This document shows, in pieces, positions 10,331 to 20,133 of a stretch of 64,000 nt of DNA (position 1 is the stretch's first letter; the number at the start of each line of letters is the position of its first letter). The notes below the pieces were generated by a model, which had not been told where the DNA came from, did no database searches, and was given only the letters and a program-made list of their open reading frames with translations. The DNA is from Hevea brasiliensis. Its lineage: Eukaryota > Streptophyta > Magnoliopsida > Malpighiales > Euphorbiaceae. Location: NCBI RefSeq assembly GCF_030052815.1, contig NW_026614821.1:1-64000 (forward strand), given 5' to 3'. A program made the position numbers and the translations under genes.

Positions 10331-12435
10331 TGTTAGTAGTATGCCCTAGAGCATATCATTTAGTATGTATCTTGTACATATTTTTATTAATAAAAGGCAT
10401 TTTCACTTTTCCGTTTACATAATATATTTATGTGTAATAGAAAAGGTCCATTGATATTTTGTTAGAAATATTATTCTTAAGTTGTTAAGAATATGAGTGA
10501 CAATATTTCTAGCACAAAGTATCATAAATAGGTTCACAATCGAGGATACTTCATAATAAGGACATGACTTATCCAGAAAGATTGTATTCATGTTTGTTCC
10601 CAAGTTATTTATATGAGATATAAATAAGATAGAATGGTGAGTCTCATGCCATATAACAAACATGATAGGCACTTATAAATGATAAGTAGGCCGAACCAGT
10701 GACACTTATGACAAGCACATGGAGTTTACTCTTGTCAATGTTTTGTCATAAATCATATCAGTGCATATAATCTTTAGACCTGAGATAGCACAGTTATCTT
10801 GTATATAGGTAGTTTGAGTTTGATACTGCTTTCATACTTGTACTGTGTATGGGTATATGGGCATGTGTTGGCTCCTACTAGTTATATATGGAGGTAGGTG
10901 TTGATCAAGATGGAATTTGTTCCTCTAAGTAAATAGAGATAAAATCCTATGTTCATTTAATTGTTCTTGATGTTTCAAGTTCCTGGCCAGGACAGATAGA
11001 TTTATTCAGAAAAGAGTTTCTGATGGGAAAATCTTTTTAATCAAGAACTGGAATTAAAAGAGAACATAATATTCATAGCAAATAGAGTTTGACATAAATC
11101 ATGACTCCAGCTTGAGTTGGGATTTTGTAACAGAGAGATTCTAGTGCATGGTAACATATGATTATAGGTTCATTTAAGGTAAACCTTATTACTGATTGGG
11201 TGGCCATGGCATGCTATGCTAGGTGTTAACCATGGTCTATGAGGTGCATAAAATGATTTAGAGAAATCATTTATGGTAAGAAAGAGTTCTGATGATATTA
11301 AGAGTTGATATCATGTCTCATTGCCAATTAGTGATGAGCCTAGTAAGTCACACACATACACAAGTTATCACCTATTTAAATATGATTTAATTAATTAATT
11401 AAAGAGTTTAATTGATTAATTAAATAGGTTTGGTTTGCAATTAAATTACAAAGTCCCTAGTATGACTTGAAACCAAATCTAGATTATTGGATGTATAATA
11501 TAAGTTAAATTTATATTTAAAGTGTTTAAATATGAATTTAATTAATAAGAAATTAATTAATAGAGATTAATTAATTAATTTATATTTGATATAAATTAAT
11601 TAGAAGAAGAAAAATAATTATTTTTGGTTGAGAACTCAAAATTAAGACACAGGGGCATTTTGGTCATTTCACAGTGTGACACGTGGCACCATGAGATGGT
11701 GACACATGGGATTACACATAAGCTTGCCAAATATTTTTTAATAATGTAAGATGATTAAAATCAAGATTAAATATAGGTTTGACACTTGGCACAATGTGAT
11801 TGGGTCACTTAAACCTAGAGCTAATCAAAGGGTGACATGTGGCAAGGGTTTAATGTGTTAACCTAGCTATTTAAGTGTTGTTATGAGAAAATAAAACACA
11901 ACCAGCAGCCACACTCCTTTGTCACGCCACTTTGAGGGTTTTTATCTCTTCTTCTTCATCTCTTATCAATTCAAAGAGATTAGCCATCAATCTCTTGAAT
12001 TAAGAACACTAGAAATTGTTTCTAGTGTCCTGTTTACATCTCTAATCTCTTAAAAGGCAGAACTTGAATTTCTAATTAATAGAAAAGGCTTTAGAAGCTG
12101 TTCAAGGGCTGCCATAGGTGTTCTTGGTGTGGACAAGCTAGAGGGACAACATCTGGTGTCCTGAAGACGAATCTCAAAGGCGCAGACACTGCAGTGCATC
12201 AAGAGGTTAGTGTAATCGTTCTTGATTTAATCTAGGGTTCTAAAATTAATCTGATTAATTTTAAAATCTTAAATGGCAAATACAGATCCAAAAACATATT
12301 AAAAGAGTTTTAATATGTTGTTTATCATTGAAATCAAATAGATAAAAATAAATCTTGCATGATGCATGCGACCCTAGGTGAAAATTTTTGAATTCAATGG
12401 TATAAACTTGTGTTTTTCACGCTTCCGTTCCTTCA
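10331..12435 (+). repeat. Copia A 3' LTR
   Basis: Pairs with 2927-5021. The shared block is at 11652-11671 and the G-box CACGTG at 11680-11685. The donor-like AAGAG|GTTAGTG near 12200 is intact here. The 85-codon antisense ORF (10415-10672) is open in this copy and shortened to 73 codons in the 5' LTR. Confidence 0.93.
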
Positions 12436-13329
12436 TATGGGACCTATTTTTCCACTATAAAGTGATATGAACATTCAAATAAAAATGTAATAATGTGTAA
12501 TTTCCCATAATATACCTAGACTTATTTATTTAGTTTGGATCGATTAGTATACCAATTAAGGACTACAGATAGCAATATTGCCTACCGAGAAAATCATGAA
12601 CTGACAATATATGTCTGGTACGATTGTTCTACAGGCTATATGCCTACTTACTAGCTATTGTGCCTACTTTATTTCTAGCTTTACAAGCCTGACAGCTGGC
12701 CTCGTGCCTGACCGCTAGCCTCATGCCTGACAAATATATACAGGGTAGACATATGACTATCTAACCTGTATACTTCTGTGTATCCAGCTTTGATAGTCTG
12801 TTATAGGTTTCTTGGACACTGATAATAATTAATTAAGACTGAATATATAATAAGTAAACAGAAAAGATCCCAAAAATTTAAATTATTTCCAAAGTGAAAT
12901 GAAAATGTGAAATACTTAGAAATTATGAAATTGCCATATATAGAATTACTATTTAAATTGTTTAGTTATTGTTATTATAAATTATGCACTACTAAGCGTT
13001 ATGCTTAGCGCGTTGGTTTTCCATCATGTAGGTATTGGAGACCAGTCCGAGCAGCCGCAGCAGCAGCACCAGTAGTGCCCTGACAGAGCTCTGACCAGAT
13101 CTGCCACTGTCCAGAGTCACCTCACCAGTCTTTTGTATTTTGGTAGGGCCCATGTATAGACTAGTATTTTGGTTCATTATGTCTAATCATGATGTAATTA
13201 CTAGTTATGATGTATTTCATTTTGGACTTGTAATTAAACTTTGAGATTAAAATGAAAACTTATAATTTATTATCTATAAATTTCCATATTAATACAATAT
13301 ATGATACTTCATTTTGTGATCTTATAAAT
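12436..13329 (+). repeat. P1 5' LTR, segment 2 (between Copia A and Gypsy C)
   Basis: Resumes P1 after Copia A. A short local repeat of GCCTGAC(A/C)GCT...GCCTC units lies at about 12688-12738. The CACTACTAAGCGTTATGCTTAGCGCG stretch near 12987 matches the reverse complement of the E LTRs near 58815, confirming it is a plus-oriented Gypsy LTR. Its last five bases (13325-13329, TAAAT) are the left TSD of element C. No supported gene: the small minus ORF at 12992-13177 is chance. Confidence 0.7.
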
Positions 13330-14182
13330 TGTAACACCCCAAAGTTCTAGAGTGCTCACTGCTCCGGTGACCGGTGTTGTCCTGGACTAGGATGCCTAGA
13401 ACTACCTCAATATGAGTGAGGAGACATAAAATAATGAAATACAAGAAAATAAAATACAAGAAAACAAAGAAAAATAATAGCAAAGAAATGTGATCAAGTT
13501 AAGCGGCGGAAACCTAGCGATGGGTGACCGCACCGGAAGTCATGGCGTGGACCGTTGATCGCTCGGATCATGGAACCCTATAAAACATTTTTAGGACATA
13601 AATAGAAACTTTTTGAAGAATAAATTTCATTAGGAATATAAAAGAAATATTAAATAATTAGTACAAAGAAAACTGAGAAATCGAAAACAGCAAAAATACT
13701 TGTTACCAAAAATCGAACGAATCTAACAGGGGCATTATGGTCATTTGACATCCCAAGTGTCTTTTGACCTAAATGTCCATTAAAAATAAATAGTATTACA
13801 CTTAGAAAATAAAATGAAAAATTAAATTGGTGATACAAAGTAAATAGCTAAAATAATGGGTTAAATGTGGATTAAGTGAAAGTTAACTTATAATATGTTT
13901 TAATTTTAGTTAGTGGACCACTATAGGATTAATTAAACATAAAGTATGGCAGGTGTAAGTCCACTAAACCCATCAGATAGTTAATCTTCTCCAACTTACA
14001 AAGCTAGCCGAATTGAAGGTGAGAGAAAACACCATTGACGTTTGCATGCAAGCTTGATCCATCCTCCATTTTCAACTCTAATCTCTTAGTGTTCTTCATT
14101 AAACTTTGTCTACACATCACAAGGAAGATATTGATACCAATTTTGAGAAGTTTGGTGAAGGTTTAGCAAGTTACAATTAAAG

Positions 14183-14184
14183 GT
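14183..14184 (+). promoter_or_regulatory. Candidate 5' splice site in Gypsy C LTR
   Basis: ATTAAAG|GTAAGTTTG is a near-perfect plant donor. The 3' LTR repeats it at 21003-21004. A possible acceptor, TTGGTTGTACAG, ends at 17521 before the gag remnant, but the gag start itself is lost in this copy. Confidence 0.45.
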
Positions 14185-16241
14185 AAGTTTGCATTTTTGA
14201 GAATTTCTTTGTTAAAGTTTATGTTCATGTTATGGGTGTTAGTTTGGTGAAGGAAAATTTTGAGTTTGAAGGGTTATTGTTGTTGTCATTTTGGACAGCC
14301 ATGAGTCACGTTTTTGATGAGGTATTTGTGCATATAATTGATGAGAAATAATGTTAATCATGGTGATTGAGTAACTTAGTGAATTATTTCATGTTTATAT
14401 GGTGAATTATGCACTTTGATGGAAATTGGTATATGGGACGGCAATGTGATGTTGAAGAATGGTTTGTGGCAGCTTGTGGACACTTGAGTAATGGTATATA
14501 TTGAAGGAAGTGTGGGCAGAATATTGACCTAGAAGGATTGATGATATGTATGTAAATTAACATTGTAAGGTGTATGTAAAGTTTGTAATGTTTTGGTGTG
14601 TTTGTAATGGTACTTAGAAATTGTAATTGTGAATGATATTTGGTGTGTTGAGGGTGATTGGAATCTGCCCAAAATAATGCTAATATAATGTAGAAAATGC
14701 TTTTGGTAATGTGCCAAAACAGTTTGGTAGGTAAGTAAACAAATGGCAAAGGTAAGTGTGTGTTTGAAGTTGGGGTGTGAAATGCATATTGAGGGCAGTG
14801 TATATTTTAGCCTATAACCTTGAATGTGTAACCTCAATTGGTATGAGACCAATTTGAGGTGAAACTAGGCACAAAATGTGCCAACTTTCATTGAGAAACC
14901 ATGCTAAAATTCTGCTTGCAAAGGTGACCTAAAAAAATGACCAATTCGGATTAGGTGCAATTAGGACCTGAAAAATGACCAATTGGGCAGTAGTGAGTGT
15001 TTAGGCCATAACTCACTCAAACCAGGTCCAATTGATCTGAAATTTTGACCAAGAATAGTTAAGACCCATACCTACAAGTCTTATGAAGACACCAAAGCCC
15101 AGAAATGACCATAAGCAAGTCAAAAAACTTGCACAAATTCGGGTCCAAAAACTGGCCGAACCAGAATTGACCAATTTGACCTAAAATTGACCTAAAATGG
15201 TACCACTTGACCAGCAATAGTGTAATGACCATAACTTGGTCTACTTAACTCGGATTGACCTGAAATTTTGCACCGCGTGCAATAAGACCTAGATCTACAA
15301 GTTTTTAGTTTCGACCGAGACCCGAAAACCGAGGGAACTAGATCGTCCGGTTAGGTCAAACCAGTGTCCCGGAATCCAGCAATTTGCATTAAAATGCACT
15401 AAGCAAGGAAATGACCTTGGTAAAACATACCAAACCTAAAACCCTATCAAATGTGACATATTAACGACACTAAAACCTAATTTACCTAAAACGCAACGAG
15501 GGTCGGTATATTAGGTGATTAAGTGAATAATTGAGTTCGATTGCATTATTTACCAAACACCATCGATAGAGACAGTTTAATTTAGTATCAAACACTTCAA
15601 ATTGTGTTTCTCGATTACCAAAGACTCGAAAAGGGAAGGAAACACGAGTCCGCATCAGAGACAGTCATCGAGGTTTGTGCACAACTAGTTTTTAACTGAT
15701 TTTGTTTTGAATATTTCATATGATTAAATGACATATTTTCCATATGCATTATGTTTAACAAAGCATTGGATTTAATTCAATGATTATTGAAATTGTTACA
15801 GTATGTATGAATTTAGTTTTGTGAAATGGTAGTTCCATAAGTATTAAGCATTGTTATGGATTGAATAAATTATGTTTTGGAAAATTGTGATAGAACATGT
15901 TTTGAATTGTGATGGTAATTTTCATGGAAAATGCAAACTTATGATTTGAATTGTGATGAGCATAAAAATTATTGGATATTGGAATTGAATTTGAATCGAA
16001 TTATATTGTGATTTATGCTCACTAAAAGGATTGTTATATTGTTTTATATCTCACTATAGATGCTTGACTAGGTTATTACCCGTCTCTCTCATTTGTTGAG
16101 AAGACAATGGAGTGAGTTGTGTTTTGATTACCATGGTACGTGCACAGGCTTAGATTCTCCTCTGATTTGAGGTTAGATCTAAGTTTATTTTATCGTTATG
16201 GCCCTTGGAAGATTCATTATTGTGATGGTATGCGGCACGAT

Positions 16242-16310
16242 GATTCGACCTCCCCGACCATAGGGAGTTAGAATCTGATTCGACCTCCCCGACCATAGGG
16301 AGTTAGAATC
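16242..16310 (+). repeat. Two-unit 35-bp repeat in Gypsy C 5' LTR
   Basis: GATTCGACCTCCCCGACCAT...GTTAGAATC twice in tandem. Each unit holds CTCCC...GGGAG, able to form a hairpin. The 3' LTR has the same at 23067-23135. Confidence 0.9.
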
Positions 16311-16364
16311 ACATCGAATATGGCCCTTTCGGATTAGTCTTGCATAGTTAGTGAGATAAAGATT

Positions 16365-16460
16365 GATTTTTGAGATACAATATGGTTTTTGAGATACATA
16401 ATGACTTTTGAGATACAATATGATTTTTGAGATACATAATGATTTTTTAGATACATAATG
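16365..16460 (+). repeat. Five-unit ~19-bp array in Gypsy C 5' LTR
   Basis: Units of (G)ATTTTTGAGATACA followed by ATATG or TAATG. The 3' LTR counterpart is at 23190-23285. Confidence 0.88.
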
Positions 16461-17371
16461 GCTTTTGAAGGGTAAGGAATTGTGATTTCAATTATGATTT
16501 ATGTATAATTGATTTTGTTGGAATTACTTAAATGGATAGTCATGATTTGATAAATTGAATTTTGTGCTCCAAGTCATTTATACAAATGATTTACATTATT
16601 GGCAATGAATATTTTGAGTTGTGAAATTTGATCAGTATTCAGATTCTCAAATTATTTATCAGAAATTTGTCAATGTATATTGTACTATGTTTTAAATTAT
16701 AGTTGTGCACCACTAAGTTCACCACTCAATGATAGCTTTGTATCTTTATCGCAGTGTGAGCATAGAGCAGTGATTAAGTTGCTTTGAGGATACATTCAGA
16801 TCAGCTCCAGGTATATCATAGATATACCCATGTACATAGGTTTTGATGTAAGCATGTAATAATATGTATGTAAATTATTTGAGCTTGTATAGAAACTCTT
16901 GTAAAATATTTTGGTATGTAATTAAATGTAAATTATCGTGAATGTAAATCGAGATTTCATTTACTTAAATAGTTTCAGTATTATATTTCTTGTATCTCGA
17001 TCTTTGAAAAATCACTATGGATTTGAATTGAGAAAATGTTGTGTTGAGAAATATGTTGGAGTTGAGATTGCAAATACATGTTGAAGTGCTTTTTACAGGT
17101 TTTCTCAAGAACTGTTTATCCAAAATACAGAGGGCACTCTGCCAAAATTTTGTGAAATTCCAAATAATTCAAATGTGTCAATTCTATCACTTGATTCAAA
17201 AGGTTTTAACACTGTAAATAGTGCTCACCATCAGTAAAAGAAGTAAGAAAAGTTTTGAAAATCCCTTGTAGTGTATTTAATGGGTTATCGATGAGACGGA
17301 GTTGGTAATTCATTAGGTATACTACGGGATCATGTTATGCCTTCAGAGGGGTAGGGTGTGACATGTTTTAG

Positions 17372-17382
17372 TGGTATCGAGC
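17372..17382 (+). promoter_or_regulatory. Gypsy C primer-binding site (one base short)
   Basis: TGGTATCGAGC, eight bases after the LTR, equals the Met-tRNA primer site TGGTATCAGAGC with one A missing inside a CAG. Given the CAG/CTG error pattern in this sequence the deletion may not be real. Confidence 0.75.
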
Positions 17383-17689
17383 AATGGTTTTAAAGTAAAT
17401 TTGATCGTGAATTTGAAATCTTTTGTCAGAACTACAACTGCTCAAATGTTTGATACATATAGTACATCTACATCATAAATATGAACTAATGGAGAGGAAT
17501 CTCCTTATGTTGGTTGTACAGGAATAGAGAATCTTGTGAAAAGATATGGAAGAGAAGAATGAGACAATAGAACAGTGATGGCAAAAGAACAAGTTGAGGC
17601 CCAGCTCACAAAATGTCGAAGGCCTGTATCAGCTTTACGGTACAAATTATCGCACAAATGGCCCACAAATGGCCACTTTCTTCTAACAA

Positions 17690-18061
17690 ATGGCTGATAA
17701 TCACACCCAAGCCCAATCTGACCCAACCCCACAAGGGCGGTGTGAAATGGAAAGAGGGAGAAACCTATGGGTGAGCTCGAGCAAGAATTTGAGAAAGAGA
17801 AAAGAATTTGAGGAGCCCAGAGCTCGGGGATATGATAGAGGTGGATCAAGAAGACAGAGACCATCAAGGTCCAGTCGTCGAACAACTAGAAGTTCCTACC
17901 CTTCCCTCCAATGTGACACTTGTAGAAGATATCATGGTGGGATATGCTATAAGGCGTCTGAGCCTGCTACAATTGTGGAAAACTTGGACACTTTGCTAAA
18001 GATTGTACTAAACCACCTCGATGCGCTCTGGATTTCACGGACCACGATCGAGTCAAGATAG
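17690..18061 (+). pseudogene. gag: Gypsy C gag C-terminal remnant with zinc knuckles
   Basis: A basic, Arg/Ser-rich stretch (GGSRRQRPSRSSRRTTRSS) leads into two cysteine clusters. The first is CDTCRRYHGGIC. The second, one frame over at 17965-18006, reads CYNCGKLGHFAKDC, a perfect CX2CX4HX4C knuckle as in Gypsy gag. The frameshift between them falls at GCCTGCTAC, a CTG site. The capsid part of gag upstream (17383-17690) is not recognisable. This region would package RNA and is now non-coding. Confidence 0.8.
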
Positions 18062-19042
18062 AAATAGAGTTGGTACTCCTCACCACTATAACACGATGAA
18101 TCAACCCGAATATGGTAGCACACCATCAGGCGTCCACTATGCGCCAAGGAGAAAGAGCGAAACTTGGATGTAGCCTGGTAAGTTCTTAATTTTGAAAGAA
18201 ACAATTAGTTATTATTTGATCCCAGACTACTTAATTGTGTGTTAGTGTCGAACTATATGTTCTGCTATTCCTTACAGGAGAATAAATTTGATGCGTTAGT
18301 GACTAGTCTTTTAGGATCAAAACTACAATAACAAGTATGATTGACACTAATTTTGGAAGAATTGTTAACTAAAAGAATTGGGATATTGTAATCAGAATCG
18401 GTTTAGGATATTAGTGGATTCGAGAAAGATAAGATGTTAGAAAACCTAGCCCATGAGATTATAACGTAGTGACTATATAATGTTCTCCATGTTTGTATTG
18501 TAAGTCGCAGACATGCAGGCACGGAGATTATTGTGTAGAGCTACGTGCTTACTAGTTGTATAATAAATTAAGAATAATTGTAAGTAATATATAAATTGAT
18601 ACAGTTGCACCCGAATAGAGTAATATTACTGGAAATAAATGTGAAAATTTTAGTCATAAATTTAAGACTTCAGAACTAGCCTATCAAACGACAACACTTG
18701 TAAGGTAGCTAGAGTCAGTGACTCGGTTACATTAATGTGGATTACATGCCTCGGTAATTGCTATAAGCTTAGAGATATCGATTACAACGTATCATCCTCG
18801 AACGGATGGACAATTGAAACAAGTGATTCAGTAAATTTTAAAACTCATTGAGTTTCTATAAATAATGAAATGAAATGATGATAATAACACATGTCGTGAT
18901 AAGCCCTCGAGAATATACTGAGAACTTGTGTAGTTGAATCCGTGGGGAGATGGGACAGATAAATCCCACTAATAGAATTTGTATACATTAATAAGTGTCA
19001 AGCTAGCATACAAGTGGCACCCTATGAAAACATTATAAGGGA
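18062..19042 (+). pseudogene. Gypsy C decayed segment with first integrase-like copy
   Basis: Most of 18062-18760 shows nothing I can name. From about 18775 a decayed integrase appears: TYHPRTDGQLKQVIQ (about 18786-18830), then a 73-base AT-rich gap, then RIY*ELV-like text matching EDMLR of other copies, and IPLIEFVY followed by VAPYE (to about 19028). It is more diverged than the second integrase immediately downstream, so it comes from a different lineage or an older event. The gap matches the candidate integrase intron of E in position and in part in sequence. Confidence 0.6.
18831..18903 (+). other. Candidate integrase intron (decayed) in Gypsy C
   Basis: Begins GTAAATTTTA after ...GTGATTCA and ends GTGATAAG before CCCTCGAGAATATAC, between the codons for VIQ and LEDML. 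GAAATGATGATAATAA in it resembles GAAATGGTAATAATAA in the E insert. The downstream integrase copy and M1 lack the insert. Confidence 0.5.
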
Positions 19043-19052
19043 ATAGATAACT

Positions 19053-20091
19053 ATGGATTTTGTGATGAGACTTCCGAGGACACAGAATAGTCATGATGCA
19101 GTATGGGTTATAATTGATAGACTAACCAAGTCTACTCACTTTTTGCCATTCTATATGGACTATAGTTGGAGAGATTGGCCAGATTTTTACATATATGAAA
19201 TTGTAAAATTGCATGGAGTGCGATGTCGATTATATCTTATAGAGATCCTTTGTTCACTTCTAGATTCTGGGGTAGTCTTCAGAGAGCCCTAGGAACTAGA
19301 TTGAACTTCAGCACAGCATTCCATCCACAGACAGATGGCCAACCTCAAAGGGTTATTCAAATATTGGAGGATATGCTACGGGCTTGTGTGATTGAATTTG
19401 AAGGTAGTTGGGATACACACTTGCCTTTGATTGAGTTTGCTTATAACAACAGCTACCAATCAAGCATTGGGATGCCTCCATATGAAGCATTGTATGGCAG
19501 GAAGTGCAGAACTCCTTTATGTTGGGATGAAGTAGGTGAAAGGAAGATGATTGGGCCAGAGATTGTTCAGCAGACATAGGAAAAGATCAAATTGATCAGA
19601 GATAGACTCAAAATTCGGCATGTCGCACCGTCAGAAGTTTTATGTTGATCTGAAGAGAAGAGATATTGGATATGCAGTGGGTGATAAAGTATTCCTCAAA
19701 GTTTTTCCTTGGAAGAGGAATGTAAGATTTGGCAAAAAGGGGAAACTGAGTCCTCGTTTCATCGGATCATATGAGGTTTTGGAAAGAGTGGGTCCTTTGG
19801 CATATCGGTTGGCATTACCTCCAGAGTTAGCAAGGATACACAATGTCTTCCATGTGTCCATGTTAAGGAGTGCAGATCAGACCCATCTCATGTACTATCG
19901 GTTGAAAAGATTGAAGTAAATCCGACCTCTCATATGAGGAAGAACCCATAAAAATTAAGCTTATGAGGTGAAGCGGTGAGGAACAAACAGATACCCTGGT
20001 TAAAGTCTTTGTGGAACCATCATTCGGGCCAGGAAGCAACTTGGGAACGTGAAGAGGATATGAGGAGACACCACACACTGTTCAGAGACTA
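19053..20091 (+). pseudogene. pol: Gypsy C integrase core and chromodomain remnant
   Basis: Starts within the core at MDFVMRLPRTQ (first catalytic Asp), DAVWVIIDRLTKSTHFLP, then after a frameshift [18 protein letters not shown], the [13 protein letters not shown] motif and [19 protein letters not shown] ends this part at 19577-19579. The C-terminal part (19620-19919) has VGDKVFLKV, LSPRFIG and IHNVFHVSML. A chromodomain follows out of frame (about 19920-20091), seen in HHSGQEATWERE. The third acidic residue (E of SERVIQ in E) is Q-rich here (QPQRVIQ), so catalysis would be lost. Confidence 0.85.
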
Positions 20092-20121
20092 ATGCAGTGT
20101 AAAATTTGGCGAAATTTATTT

Positions 20122-20133
20122 AAGGGGGAGAAT
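20122..20133 (+). promoter_or_regulatory. Gypsy C polypurine tract
   Basis: AAGGGGGAGAAT abuts the 3' LTR, the expected plus-strand primer. Confidence 0.9.

Larger units (their letters stand above)
2927..12435 (+). mobile_element. Copia A: Ty1/Copia element, complete ends, degenerate
   Basis: Two matching LTRs (2927-5021 and 10331-12435), each starting TGTTAGTAG and ending CTTCA, flank a Met-tRNA primer site, a long leader, gag-integrase-RT-RNase H remnants and a polypurine tract. Flanking 5-mers are TGTGG (2922-2926) and TATGG (12436-12440), a TSD with one mismatch. The order integrase before RT establishes Copia. It lies inside the P1 LTR. The protease segment present in Copia B is missing, as in Copia D. 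Apart from CAG/CTG-associated indels the two LTRs look very similar, so the insertion is relatively recent. Confidence 0.93.
13330..17363 (+). repeat. Gypsy C 5' LTR
   Basis: Contains the shared GGGGCATTATGGTCATTTGA block (13729-13748), a UTR-like segment with donor-like AAAG|GTAAGT (14182/14183), a duplicated 35-bp CCTCCCCGACC unit (16242-16310), a five-unit TTTTTGAGATACA array (16365-16460) and the conserved end ATCATGTTATGCC...GGGTGTGACA. An antisense 121-codon ORF (14384-14749) is repeated in the 3' LTR but resembles no known protein. Indels relative to the 3' LTR sit at CAG/CTG (15535-15680). Confidence 0.92.

Noticed and set aside
14384..14852. Antisense ORFs of 107 and 121 codons in C LTRs (also 21203-21568) and a similar ORF in M2 (38367-38582)
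   Set aside because: They are antisense to LTRs and rich in codons expected of AT-rich sequence. Identity between C copies only reflects recent LTR duplication. No domain or membrane/signal pattern stands out.
18062..18760. A captured host gene in the unexplained part of C
   Set aside because: No ORF, exon-like pattern or motif is visible; it reads like decayed internal retrotransposon sequence.
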